DNA of 62,868 bases from Paracoccus yibinensis (lineage in GTDB: Bacteria > Pseudomonadota > Alphaproteobacteria > Rhodobacterales > Rhodobacteraceae), in assembly GCF_030846195.1 (NCBI RefSeq), contig NZ_JAVCWH010000013.1:1-62868 (forward strand), written 5' to 3'. The notes under the pieces are model-generated. The model did no database searches. It was not told the DNA's origin and worked only from the letters and a program-made list of their open reading frames with translations. Each line of letters opens with the position of its first letter. Position 1 is the first letter of the stretch. Made by a program: the position numbers and the translations under genes. Below are positions 17,941-26,609 of this stretch, in pieces.

Positions 17941-18395
17941 GCATGACCCCCCAGTTCCGCCCTGCGCCGCTGGCCCCCGTATCCTGGGGCGAGCTTCTGG
18001 ACAAGATCACCATCCTGGAAATCAAGGCGGTCCGCATCTCCGACACTGCCGCCCGCGCCAACGTGGACCGCGAACTTGTCTTGCTGCGCGATGTTGCAGA
18101 ACCAGTCCTGCCGCAGCCGGGCCTTGCCGTCCTGATCGACAGCCTGCGCCGGGTGAACCTGGAATTGTGGCAGATCGAGGACGACATTCGCGCCAAGGAA
18201 GCCGCCGCCCAATTCGATGCGGAATTCATCGCGCTGGCGCGCTCGGTTTATTTGAAGAACGACCGGAGGGCGGCGTTGAAGCGCGACATCAACACCCTGC
18301 TGCGGTCCGAACTGGTCGAGGAGAAACACCACCCTTGCACCCCACGGACGTTCCAGAGCGAAGCCCCCGCCCCGGGTGACGGTCGATCCACCTGA
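17937..18395 (+). CDS. DUF6165 family protein
   Basis: 152 residues starting MSMTPQF. The body reads PVSWGELLDKITILEIKAVRI, LELWQIEDDIR and LARSVYLKNDRRAALKRDINTLL, which I recognise as the small DUF6165 family found near LPS and glycan loci. It is helical, charged and soluble with no catalytic motif I can name. The start overlaps the GT9-like stop (ATGA). It is the last gene of the nine-gene operon. The last 20 residues are Pro-rich and not conserved in character. Confidence 0.75.
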   Translation: MSMTPQFRPAPLAPVSWGELLDKITILEIKAVRISDTAARANVDRELVLLRDVAEPVLPQPGLAVLIDSLRRVNLELWQIEDDIRAKEAAAQFDAEFIALARSVYLKNDRRAALKRDINTLLRSELVEEKHHPCTPRTFQSEAPAPGDGRST

Positions 18396-18689
18396 CCCGG
18401 CACGGTGGCCCGCAGCCCGGAAGGTGTTATCCGCTCCAAGAGCGTCACTTCACCCTGGGACGAGGCGACATGTGAAATCGCAGGCATCGTTGCGGTGGCA
18501 AGGGTCCGTTCAGGCTGGGGCTGCACTTGTGTCAGCAGTTCCGACAGCGGACCGCCTGAACCCCGCAGATCGCAGCCCGCAAGTGCCTTTCGCATGATTG
18601 CGGCGAAGCCTGCCGATGGCAAACGGCGGGAACTGGCCACGGCTGCCGACGGCTGACCTGAGATCGGCACCCCGGCATGGCGTGGCGCC
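18396..18689. other. Intergenic stretch, nothing identified
   Basis: About 294 bases lie between the end of the glycan operon and the convergent DUF2934 gene. Reading frames exist on both strands but show no ribosome site or recognisable protein. No clear terminator was found. Confidence 0.5.
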
Positions 18690-19007
18690 TCAGCGGCCTT
18701 CCCCTGCATCTGGACCACCCGATGCCAGTGCTTCTTCCGCTTCATCAGGTCCACCGGCCGTTCCGCCTTCGCCGGCTTCTATGATGCGCCCATCTGCTCG
18801 ACCGTGGTCCTCTGGAGCGATGTCGGGGGGAAGTTCGGACAGGCCGCGGTCTTCCTCTTCTTCAACGGGCGCATTGTTGTTCGGGATGCCGCTTTCGCCA
18901 AGCTCGGCCTTGGCCTGCGCCCAATGCTGGGCCTCGCGGCCCTCGGGGCGTCCTTCAGCTTCCCAGATCTGATACGCGCGATGGCGAATGTGTTCGTCGT
19001 CCTGCAT
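18690..19007 (-). CDS. DUF2934 domain protein
   Basis: A 105-residue soluble protein. Residues about 3-35 (HIRHRAYQIWEAEGRPEG, then QHWAQAK) are the DUF2934 motif; the rest is acidic, Gly/Pro-rich and probably disordered. GGAGG lies 5 bases before the ATG at 19007. A GGAAC-N17-GGTT element about 30 bases further upstream suggests stress control. The family is common in Alphaproteobacteria and its function is unknown. Confidence 0.8.
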   Translation of the reverse strand: MQDDEHIRHRAYQIWEAEGRPEGREAQHWAQAKAELGESGIPNNNAPVEEEEDRGLSELPPDIAPEDHGRADGRIIEAGEGGTAGGPDEAEEALASGGPDAGEGR

Positions 19008-19033
19008 GGTGCCTCCAGGATCCTTCGCAGTCG

Positions 19034-19059
19034 AACCCCGACCGGTGCCAAAATGTTCC
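19034..19059 (-). promoter_or_regulatory. EcfG-like promoter for the DUF2934 gene
   Basis: Read on the minus strand: GGAAC (19055-19059), 17-base spacer, GGTT (19034-19037), ending 26 bases before the start codon at 19007. The -35 is exact for the alphaproteobacterial general-stress consensus GGAAC-N16/17-CGTT, with one mismatch in the -10. Confidence 0.5.
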
Positions 19060-19261
19060 TCGACGCCCAAGGCGGTTGAGTGGGGGCTGCATGACCACGG
19101 GCGCCGTTCCGGTTGGAAACGGGAACGCGGGTTCGGATGGACGAAGGTCAGTCTGCGTCAGTCTTCGCGGCAGACGGCAAAATGTCTTCAAGCGCCAGGT
19201 TCACCGAAACAATCGGCGCTGTCGAAGGTTCTAGTCAAGGACACGTTTCCCGGAGGCCATT

Positions 19262-20518
19262 GTGAAACATCGCGTCGTCGTTGTCGGGGCTGGCTTTGCC
19301 GGTTTGCAGCTGGTGAAGGATCTGGCGGGTGCCGATTGCGCGATCACGCTGATCGACCAGCGCAACCATCACCTGTTCCAGCCGCTTTTGTATCAGGTTG
19401 CGACCACGCTTCTGGCGACATCCGAGATTGCCTGGCCGATCCGCCGGGTATTGCGCCACCGGCCCGACGTCGTGACCCTGCTGGCGCGCGTGACAGGCAT
19501 AGACCGGACTGCCGGTCAGGTGGTGCTGGATAACGCGGACCCGGTGCCCTTCGACACCCTGGTGCTGGCGACAGGCGCGCGCCACGCCTATTTCGGCCAT
19601 GACGAATGGGAGGTCCATGCGCCGGGCCTGAAGACCCTGGAGGACGCGACCACCATCCGCCGCCGCCTGCTTCTGGCCTTCGAGCGGGCGGAGTTGACCC
19701 ATGATCCGGCGGAACGCGACGCGAACCTGACCTTTGCCATCATCGGCGGCGGGCCGACCGGGGTTGAACTTGCCGGGATCGTGGCCGATCTTGCGCATCG
19801 CGTCCTGCCACGGGAGTTCCGGCGCATCGACACGCGCACCGCGCGGATCATGGTGATCGAGGCGGGGCCGCGTGTCCTGCCGGTCTTTCCGCAGGGGTTG
19901 TCCGATTACGCAGCGGCGGCCTTGCAGCGACGCGGCGTGCAGGTCCTGACCGGGCAGCCGGTGACCGGCATCTCGCCCCTGGAGGTCACCATCGGCGAAA
20001 GCCCGGTTCCCTGCCGGACGGTGATCTGGGCTGCCGGAGTGCAGGCCTCGCCGGCTGCGGAATGGCTGGCGGCACCGGCCGACCGCGCGGGACGGGTGAT
20101 GGTCGATGCGCACCTGACGCTGCCTGGCGATCCCCGGATCCTCGTGCTGGGCGACACCGCCCATGTCGAGATGGACGGCAAGCCGGTGCCCGGACTGGCA
20201 CCGGCGGCCAAGCAGCAGGGCAGGTATGCAGCGGCCCTGATCAAGGCACGGCTGGCCGGAAGGCCGATCCCTAAGCCCTTCCGCTATGTCCATCAGGGCA
20301 ATCTGGCCACCATCGGGCGCAATGCCGCAGTGATCGATCTTGGCCGCATTCGCCTGACGGGCTGGCTGGCCTGGTGGATCTGGGGCATCGCCCATATCTA
20401 CTATCTGATCGGCGTCAGGTCGCGGCTGGCTGTCGCCATCAACTGGCTATGGAGCTTTCTGTCCCGTCAGAACACGGCCCGTCTCATCACGCAAAAGGAA
20501 CCCGCCCGGCCCGGATGA
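19262..20518 (+). CDS. ndh: Type II NADH dehydrogenase
   Basis: 418 residues. An N-terminal FAD-binding Rossmann motif (VVVGAGFAGLQL), a central NAD-binding motif (IIGGGPTGVELAG near residue 163) and a third ATG-like motif ILVLGDTAH give the NDH-2 layout. The C-terminal WIWGIAHIYYLIGV and AINWLWSFL segments are membrane-associating helices. The enzyme passes electrons from NADH to quinone without proton pumping. A GTG start is used, with GGAGG 5 bases upstream. It stands alone and is divergent from the DUF2934 gene. Confidence 0.9.
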   Translation: MKHRVVVVGAGFAGLQLVKDLAGADCAITLIDQRNHHLFQPLLYQVATTLLATSEIAWPIRRVLRHRPDVVTLLARVTGIDRTAGQVVLDNADPVPFDTLVLATGARHAYFGHDEWEVHAPGLKTLEDATTIRRRLLLAFERAELTHDPAERDANLTFAIIGGGPTGVELAGIVADLAHRVLPREFRRIDTRTARIMVIEAGPRVLPVFPQGLSDYAAAALQRRGVQVLTGQPVTGISPLEVTIGESPVPCRTVIWAAGVQASPAAEWLAAPADRAGRVMVDAHLTLPGDPRILVLGDTAHVEMDGKPVPGLAPAAKQQGRYAAALIKARLAGRPIPKPFRYVHQGNLATIGRNAAVIDLGRIRLTGWLAWWIWGIAHIYYLIGVRSRLAVAINWLWSFLSRQNTARLITQKEPARPG

Positions 20519-20532
20519 TCTGTCCGGGCGGG
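20501..20532. terminator. Hairpin at the end of ndh
   Basis: A perfect 9-bp stem, CCCGCCCGG (20501-20509) with CCGGGCGGG (20524-20532), has a 14-base loop containing the ndh stop codon. No T-run follows on either side, so it is a possible but not classical terminator between ndh and the convergent small gene. Confidence 0.4.
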
Positions 20533-20593
20533 ACCTGGCGCGCGGGGCCGGCGCGGAAAGGACGCTGACCGCCCGGCAATCCCGCAGGCCGGG

Positions 20594-20755
20594 TTACTGG
20601 TTCTCCTGCGGGTTGCCGGGTGTCTTGCCGGTCTTCGCCGGGTTCATGACATCGAATTCCTCGGGGGAATGAGGAACGCCCTCATGGTCGCCCTGACCAT
20701 GCTGGCGCGGGGGATCGGTGGCTGGATTGGGTTGCTTGGGCCGTTCACGGGTCAT
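20594..20755 (-). CDS. Small hydrophilic hypothetical protein (53 residues)
   Basis: The protein starts MTRERPKQPNPATDPPRQ and is rich in Pro, Gly, Asn and charged residues, so it is probably disordered. AGGAGG lies about 8 bases before the ATG at 20755, and a GGAAC-N16-GGTT element sits just upstream; together these argue that it is a real gene despite its size. No family is recognised; small hydrophilic stress proteins of this kind are common in Alphaproteobacteria. Confidence 0.65.
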   Translation of the reverse strand: MTRERPKQPNPATDPPRQHGQGDHEGVPHSPEEFDVMNPAKTGKTPGNPQENQ

Positions 20756-20775
20756 GATGGTTCCTCCTGAACCAC

Positions 20776-20800
20776 AACCCTGGGACTGGGCGGTTGTTCC
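20776..20800 (-). promoter_or_regulatory. EcfG-like promoter for the 53-residue gene
   Basis: Minus strand: GGAAC (20796-20800), 16-base spacer, GGTT (20776-20779), ending 20 bases before the start codon. Same pattern as the other stress-type promoters in the window, with one -10 mismatch from CGTT. Confidence 0.5.
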
Positions 20801-20885
20801 GCCTGTGCCGCAAGATGGCTGCAAGCGTGCGTCGGCCGACTGCGACGCGCGCCAGCCGAACCGGGCGCCCGGTGCGCCATGCAGA

Positions 20886-23150
20886 TCAGCTCGCGGGAAG
20901 CTTGAAGGGAATGACCTTCGGGTCTTGCCTCGACCTCAGCGCCTCAAGCACCGCTTTCTCCAGTTGGGCCTGGAAGTAGGGCTTGTCGAGCTTGAACGCG
21001 ATGTTGGGATGATCCGTGGGAAGCTCTGCATAGCCGGTGGCAAGGATCACCGGCAGGTTCGGGTGCCGAACCTGAATGGCTTCGGCAAGCTGCAAACCCG
21101 TCATCCGCGGCATCGCCTGGTCGGTGATCACAAGATCAACGTCGCCGGTCTTGTCGAGGAGGCGGAGGGCCTCCTCTCCGTTATGCGCGGGAATGACCCG
21201 ATGCCCCATGTCCTCGAGCATGGCCTGGGTGTTCATCAGGACCAGCAGGTCGTCGTCCACGGCCATGATCGTGGACGACGCCTTTTGTGCGGGCGCCTGT
21301 TCGGGGAATGTCCGAACCGGCTCGGCAACGACTGGTGCCTCTGCTGCCTGCAACAGGATCGTTGCTTCGGTTCCTTCCCCCGGCGTGCTGGAGAGGTGGA
21401 GACGGCCGCCGGACTGGGCCGCGAAGCCGTGAACCATGGAGAGGCCAAGCCCGGTGCCCTTCGTCGGACCCTTGGTGGTGAAGAAGGGGTCTGTCGCGCG
21501 AGCCAGGGTTTCGGCATCCATGCCGGAACCATGATCGACGACCTTGACGGCGATCTGCCGCGAGGATGGGTCGGTGCCCAGGGTTTCCACGATGACCTTG
21601 ATCAGGCCTCCTTCCGGCATGGCGTCGCGTGCGTTGACGATCAGGTTCAGAAGCGCCATCTCCAACTGGTTTTCATCGACGTTCGCAACGGCGACGAGAT
21701 CGGCTTGGGGAAGCTGCAATTCGTATTGAGGTCCCAGGGACCGCTGCAGAAGGTCAACCATGCCGTTGATCAGGGCAATCACGTCCACCGGCTCGGGTGC
21801 CAATGTCTGGCGGCGCGCGAAGGCCAGCATGCGCTGCGTCAGCATAGAGCCTCTCTGCACGCCCTGAATGGCGACTTCGATCAGCTGCCGGGCGCGCTGG
21901 GCGTCGGTGTTTCCCTTCCGCAGCAACTCCAGGTTTCCCAGAATGATCGCAAGCAGGTTGTTGAAATCATGCGCCACGCCGCCCGTCAGCTGCCCCAGCA
22001 CCTCCATCTTCTGCGTCTGCCTGAGCGCGATCTCGGCCTCGTTGCGGGCCGTGACATCGACCAGGCCCTCGATGCAGGACAGAAACTCTCCCTTGGCGTC
22101 CACTTCGATCCGGCGGGCGATTTCCACTTCGATCACCTTTCCCGACCTGCTGACAAGGGCCGCCTGGACCTTGTGGATCCGTTCGGTTTCTTCAAGCGGC
22201 CATCGGGTGGCTTTCATCCGATCTTGTGCGGAAGCGGGCGTCATGAACTCCCAGACGGGACGGCCGATGACCTGGTCGCGGTCAAAGCCCAGCAGGGCAA
22301 GCCAGGCGTCGCTGATGTCCAGGATCCGGTCATCGCGATCAACGGCATGCAAGGGAAGCGGCGTCCGGCGGTAGAGCAGCCGGAAACGCTCCTCGCTTGC
22401 CTTCAGAAGTTCCGCTTCCCTTCGGCTTTGCTGTGCCATGCGACGGTCCAGGGTGGCCGCAATCAGGGCGAGGGACAGGATCACGAAGGTGATGGCCGAA
22501 ATCCCGGCGGCAAGCCCTTCGTGATTCACGCTGTGCATGCCGATGCTTTCGCCGCCTGGAAGCGGAGAAAAGACAGCCGCGTGCATTCCCGAGAAGTGCA
22601 TCCCCGAAATGGCGGCGCCCATGACCACGGCGGCTATGAATTTCTCGACCTGACCCGTGTTCATGAAGGCCAGCCACAGTGCGGCCGTGGCAGCGGTGAT
22701 CGAGATCAGAAGCGAGATCGCCACCCAGGCCGGATCATAGCTGACGCTCATGGGGATCTGCAGGGCCGCCATGCCCGTATAGTGCATCGCGGCAATCCCG
22801 AAGCCCATGAGCGGACCGCTGAGAAGAAGCGCGAGCGCACGCTGGCGCACATGGCCCACGATCGAGAAGCCAACTCCGGTCGCCCCGACCGCGAGGAAAA
22901 ACGAGAGTGTCGTCAGCCCCAGGTCATAGGACGGCTGCATCCCCGGCATCGAATAGGCCAGCATCGCCACGAAGTGCATGGACCAGATGCCCCCGCCAAG
23001 CGAGAACGCGGCGCCTGCGAGCCAAACCGCCCGTGCGGATCGAGTGGCTGCGGCACCAAAGCGGCCTGCAAGATCCAGCGCGGTATAGGAAGCGACCACT
23101 GCGATCAGAAGTGCCAGAAAGACAAGAGCCTCGTTATGGTGGCCGTGCAT
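20886..23150 (-). CDS. MHYT-domain hybrid sensor histidine kinase
   Basis: 754 residues. The N-terminal 240 residues form a seven-helix MHYT sensor with the repeated motif at SMHFVAML, AMHYTGMAAL and GMHFSGMHA, thought to bind a metal and sense a diatomic gas or redox state. Then come a PAS domain (about 255-370), HisKA with the H-box GGVAHDFNNLLA, HATPase with NARDAMPEGG, GSGM and GTGLGLSMV, and a C-terminal receiver (about 635-750) with VDDD and phospho-acceptor DLVITDQAMP. No output regulator is adjacent. The start at 23150 has AGGA 8 bases upstream. Confidence 0.92.
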   Translation of the reverse strand: MHGHHNEALVFLALLIAVVASYTALDLAGRFGAAATRSARAVWLAGAAFSLGGGIWSMHFVAMLAYSMPGMQPSYDLGLTTLSFFLAVGATGVGFSIVGHVRQRALALLLSGPLMGFGIAAMHYTGMAALQIPMSVSYDPAWVAISLLISITAATAALWLAFMNTGQVEKFIAAVVMGAAISGMHFSGMHAAVFSPLPGGESIGMHSVNHEGLAAGISAITFVILSLALIAATLDRRMAQQSRREAELLKASEERFRLLYRRTPLPLHAVDRDDRILDISDAWLALLGFDRDQVIGRPVWEFMTPASAQDRMKATRWPLEETERIHKVQAALVSRSGKVIEVEIARRIEVDAKGEFLSCIEGLVDVTARNEAEIALRQTQKMEVLGQLTGGVAHDFNNLLAIILGNLELLRKGNTDAQRARQLIEVAIQGVQRGSMLTQRMLAFARRQTLAPEPVDVIALINGMVDLLQRSLGPQYELQLPQADLVAVANVDENQLEMALLNLIVNARDAMPEGGLIKVIVETLGTDPSSRQIAVKVVDHGSGMDAETLARATDPFFTTKGPTKGTGLGLSMVHGFAAQSGGRLHLSSTPGEGTEATILLQAAEAPVVAEPVRTFPEQAPAQKASSTIMAVDDDLLVLMNTQAMLEDMGHRVIPAHNGEEALRLLDKTGDVDLVITDQAMPRMTGLQLAEAIQVRHPNLPVILATGYAELPTDHPNIAFKLDKPYFQAQLEKAVLEALRSRQDPKVIPFKLPAS

Positions 23151-23460
23151 GCGTATTCCTGCATCGATTCAGCTGCAAATGGCGCACTATAATAACAGCC
23201 TCGATCCGAACGCCATCGGGAGCTTCGGCCCGGGGCCTTCGATCAAGGCGGCGTCGCGGGCAAGGATTGCAGGTCCTTTCCAGAGGCGACGTGGCTGATG
23301 TTTCGCTGAAGGCATGGACCTGCCGTTGAAGCCCGGGTCGCGGGCAAGACACGGGGCCAGGGTGCCATGCGCGTTGTTGAGGAAAAGGACCCAATTGTCT
23401 GCCAAAGGTGTTTGAACCATATTATCCCTTGCCCTTGCGAACACCCTGCGGAGGCATCTC

Positions 23461-24450
23461 TTGGATCTTGATGAACTCTACCGCCTGTTGCGCGGCTCGC
23501 ATGTCCAGGCTGTCAGCATCGTCAACACGCTGCGCGATCCGTTGGTGGTGCTGGATGACGATTTCAGGGTCCTGACCGCCAACCCGGCCTTCTACAAGAC
23601 CTTCTCGACAAGCCGGGACGAGACGATCGGGACTGCCTTGGCCGATCTTGGCAACGGTCAATGGAACATCCCGGAGTTGCGCCTTCTGCTTGATCAGGTG
23701 ATCCCGAGAAGCACCTCGGTCATCGACTACGAGGTGCGGGCAGAGTTTCCCCATATCGGCCCGCGCACCATGCTGGTCAGTGCCCAGCGTCTGAGCCACC
23801 CCGACAGCGGCCAGCGCATCCTGCTTTTCACCATCGTGGACGCCACCGAGAGGCGGCAGGCCGACGATGACAAGGACATCCTGATCGGAGAGCTGGGCCA
23901 CCGGATCAAGAACCTTCTGGCGGTGACGCGGGCGATCGCCCGGCGAACCGGGGTCGAGGGGCGCAGCGCGGAGGAATACCGCGACGACTTCCTCGGCCGC
24001 TTCGATGCTCTGGCCCGTTCATTGGCCGTCTCGACCCAGGAAGCCGAAGCCGACCTGGGTCAGCTGGTGCGCGCGGTAATGGAACCTTGGCTCGAGGAAA
24101 CAAGCGCCATCACGCTGGACGGGCAGGGGGCCATCGCCCTGCTGCCCAGGCAGGCCATGTCCCTGGGGATGATCCTGCATGAACTGGCCACCAATGCCCT
24201 CAAGCATGGGGCGCTGTCGGTTCCCGGCGGGCTGCTGGATATCTCCTGGAACCTTGCCGAGGACAGGGACGGCCAGCGCCAGGTGCATCTCTGCTGGCGG
24301 GAAAGCAACGGACCGGAAGCCTCGCCACCCGAGGCTGTCGGCTTCGGGACGTGCCTGATCAGGTTTGCCACGGAAGTGGACCTGAAGGGCCAGGCGGAAC
24401 TGAGCTATCGGCAAGACGGTTTTGTGGCTGATCTGACGTTTCCCCAATAG
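23461..24450 (+). CDS. PAS-containing HWE/HisKA_2-type sensor histidine kinase
   Basis: A 329-residue soluble kinase: a PAS domain (about 20-130, LRDPLVVLDDDFRVLTANPAF), then a HWE/HisKA_2-type dimerisation domain with phospho-acceptor His147 in ELGHRIKNLLAVTRAIARR, and an ATPase domain with N-box HELATNALKHGAL. A TTG start is chosen because GGAGG lies 7 bases upstream and no ATG is in frame nearby. Kinases of this group often feed the PhyR-EcfG stress pathway or pair with single-domain receivers, as here. The regulator gene follows after 17 bases. Confidence 0.88.
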   Translation: MDLDELYRLLRGSHVQAVSIVNTLRDPLVVLDDDFRVLTANPAFYKTFSTSRDETIGTALADLGNGQWNIPELRLLLDQVIPRSTSVIDYEVRAEFPHIGPRTMLVSAQRLSHPDSGQRILLFTIVDATERRQADDDKDILIGELGHRIKNLLAVTRAIARRTGVEGRSAEEYRDDFLGRFDALARSLAVSTQEAEADLGQLVRAVMEPWLEETSAITLDGQGAIALLPRQAMSLGMILHELATNALKHGALSVPGGLLDISWNLAEDRDGQRQVHLCWRESNGPEASPPEAVGFGTCLIRFATEVDLKGQAELSYRQDGFVADLTFPQ

Positions 24451-24467
24451 CGGTTCCCGGTTGGCCG

Positions 24468-24854
24468 ATGTCTGACAAGCCCGCTCCATCTTCTCCGGGC
24501 GCCGGTGTTTCGGTACTGGTCGTCGAGGACGAGATGCTGATCGCTCTCGATGTGCAGATGATGCTTCAGGACAATGGCTACACCGTTCTGGGACCGGCAG
24601 GGACCGTGGAAGGCGCGCTGCGCCTGCTGGACGACATGCGCCCCGATGTCGCGGTGCTGGACGGGAACCTGCGCGGCCGTCCGGTGGTGCCGGTCGCCCA
24701 ACGGCTGCGGGACCTCGGGATCCCTTTCGTGCTCTCGTCGGCCTATGACATCCTGGCCTTCGATGGCTGTGAAGCCCTGGCGGGGGCCGAGAATGTCGGG
24801 AAACCGGTCACCGAGTCCCGCCTGATCGCGGCATTGCAACGTGCACTGCCCTAG
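24468..24854 (+). CDS. Single-domain response regulator
   Basis: A 128-residue receiver domain alone: acidic pocket VVEDE, phospho-acceptor Asp65 in AVLDGNLRG, Ser in FVLSSAYD and Lys in GKPVTE. There is no DNA-binding output, so it should act by protein contact or as a phosphate sink. It sits 17 bases after the HWE-type kinase and is its likely partner. Receivers of this kind (compare LovR or Sma0114-type) tune stress or nutrient responses in Alphaproteobacteria. Confidence 0.88.
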   Translation: MSDKPAPSSPGAGVSVLVVEDEMLIALDVQMMLQDNGYTVLGPAGTVEGALRLLDDMRPDVAVLDGNLRGRPVVPVAQRLRDLGIPFVLSSAYDILAFDGCEALAGAENVGKPVTESRLIAALQRALP

Positions 24855-24984
24855 GGAAAGACGCAGGATGCCTTCCCCTTAAGGGCCGAGGTGTTTCCGA
24901 CAGGCAACTGCGACATATGAACGCAAGGCCTTGGTAATGCTTCTGAACCGCCGCGTCGCACGTTCGGATTGCCTTGCCGAGCAG

Positions 24985-25164
24985 TCATTGAGGGTGATCG
25001 TCTTGCCAGGGCGTCATGTTCCCCGCCTGCACGATCTCCACTGTTCTCACGGCAATATCCGTCGCGGCCTCCTCGTTCAGCCCGGCCGCCGCGCAAGCCT
25101 GCAAGACCGCCTCGAACAGTGTGCCATAACCTTCGCGGACGTGCCGGTCCGTGTTCTTAGTCAT
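24985..25164 (-). CDS. Small hypothetical protein (59 residues)
   Basis: The protein starts MTKNTDRHVREGYGTLFEAV and ends WQDDHPQ. It is predicted helical and soluble, with an EAVLQACAAAGLNEEAATD core and no Cys-pair or DNA-binding motif. A strong AGGAGG site lies 7 to 8 bases before the ATG at 25164. Its start overlaps the end of the neighbouring small gene by 8 bases, so the two are co-translated. No family is recognised. Confidence 0.65.
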   Translation of the reverse strand: MTKNTDRHVREGYGTLFEAVLQACAAAGLNEEAATDIAVRTVEIVQAGNMTPWQDDHPQ

Positions 25165-25321
25165 CGGGCCTCCTCCTGGTGTTCGCCTTCGCCCGCAACG
25201 CTACCGCACGTCGCGCCATGTCCTGGCCTTCGGCATCGGACATGCCCATCGAGTTGCACGCAAACCTGATGCGGTCGGCGACAATCTCATCCGACTGCCG
25301 GTCTTCTGCCGTTTCTGTCAT
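25157..25321 (-). CDS. Small hypothetical protein (54 residues)
   Basis: The protein starts MTETAEDRQSDEIVADRIRF and ends in a basic KANTRRRPDD tail. The core RFACNSMGMSDAEGQDMARRAV looks like two short helices, similar in plan to the next small gene (an (A/D)AEG/EEA-type helix turn). AAAGGG lies 6 bases before the ATG at 25321; an in-frame ATG at 25336 would add five residues. The two tiny genes form a minus-strand pair between the response regulator and the hydrolase. No family is recognised. Confidence 0.6.
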   Translation of the reverse strand: MTETAEDRQSDEIVADRIRFACNSMGMSDAEGQDMARRAVALRAKANTRRRPDD

Positions 25322-25432
25322 GATGCGCCCTTTCATGGCTGAGCGTTCACCTGATCATGGCAGCCCCGTTAAGGCAAATCACCACAGGAAGATCACTCAA
25401 GGTCTAGGCTGGCTGGTCCGCAACCAGGCCTG

Positions 25433-26431
25433 TCAGACGCCTCGGGCGCCGACGGTGTCGATCGCTGCCATCACCGCACCCGGACTGGTCTGGTGTACCA
25501 TGTGACCGCAGCCCGGAACCAGGTGGAGACTGCTTTGGGCAATCGCCTGATGGAGCCGCTGCGACTGCGCGGCAGGATCGATCAGGCGGTCCTGGGCACC
25601 CGCGACGATGGCCACGGGCATCGTCAGGGACGCGTAGTCCTTGCACATCGCCGCAGCGGACGGGATCAGGAGGGCCGACTCCGCGGCCTCGGCCCGGATC
25701 TGCGACGGGCGCACGGCCATCTCCTCGGGGAAAGCCCTGAACTTTTCCGGGACTGGCGCGGGGCCGAAGATCTTGCGCATCAGAAGCGGCCAGATGAGCC
25801 TGCTGGCAATGGGCGCGACGGTATGGCGTGCGACGTCTCCCAGCAGCGGCACGGCCGGACCGGAGAGAAGCGCCATGTCGACCCGCGCGGTCGGAAAGTA
25901 GTAGCCGGAGGCGAGGACCAGGCCCCGGACCATCTGCGGATGGTTCAGCGCCATCGCCAGGGCCACCGAGGCCCCCCAGGAATGACCCAGGATCACGGCT
26001 TGCGACACGCCAAGCCGCCCGAGTGCCGCCTGGAACAGATCGGCCTGGGCCTGCGGGCTCCACACCCGGCCGCGCGGCCGCGGGCTGTGCCCATAGCCGG
26101 GGCGGTCGAACACGATGACGCGGTGCCGCCGGGCCGCCAGGTCAACAAGCCCGCTTGAGACGAAGTCCTGGATCATGCTGCCATTGCCATGCAGCAGGAC
26201 CAGCGGCGATCCCTCGCCACGTTCCAGGTAATGAAGGCGGATCCCGTCCACCTCGATGAACTGCCCGACAGGGGGATTGCGCCTTTCCGCCCGCCTTGCA
26301 AGCTGGTGGTTGACCACTGCCGTGGCCGCCAGAACGCCCGCAACGGCAAGTCCCAGCCGCCGCCTTCGCGCTGTCCGCCCAGGACGGGGGTGTTCGGCGT
26401 CTGCAAGGGCCTTGAAGGAATGTCCTGTCAT
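25433..26431 (-). CDS. Alpha/beta hydrolase with N-terminal membrane anchor
   Basis: 332 residues. A hydrophobic segment (RLGLAVAGVLAATAVV, about 26-41) follows a basic stretch and probably anchors the protein with the hydrolase domain outside the cytoplasm. The fold shows LVLLHGNGSMIQDF (oxyanion region), the nucleophile elbow GHSWGAS, and a late Asp (AGAQDRLI) and His (PGCGHMVHQ) completing the triad. Substrate unknown; esterase or haloperoxidase-like activities are typical. The start at 26431 has only a weak ribosome site. Confidence 0.85.
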   Translation of the reverse strand: MTGHSFKALADAEHPRPGRTARRRRLGLAVAGVLAATAVVNHQLARRAERRNPPVGQFIEVDGIRLHYLERGEGSPLVLLHGNGSMIQDFVSSGLVDLAARRHRVIVFDRPGYGHSPRPRGRVWSPQAQADLFQAALGRLGVSQAVILGHSWGASVALAMALNHPQMVRGLVLASGYYFPTARVDMALLSGPAVPLLGDVARHTVAPIASRLIWPLLMRKIFGPAPVPEKFRAFPEEMAVRPSQIRAEAAESALLIPSAAAMCKDYASLTMPVAIVAGAQDRLIDPAAQSQRLHQAIAQSSLHLVPGCGHMVHQTSPGAVMAAIDTVGARGV

Positions 26432-26609
26432 GCGATCCGTTCTGGTTGGGTCGGGAACTCCGGGGAGTTCAGGGAAAACTGCGCAAAAGCGGTTCCGGCG
26501 ATCAAGGATGCGCCAGAAGACGGCGCGCTGTGCGGCCGTGCAGGACGGTGTTCGTTTCCACCGTGCCCGCCCGCCGCAGCGCGGATTGCCGCCGGCACCC
26601 GGGGCGGCC

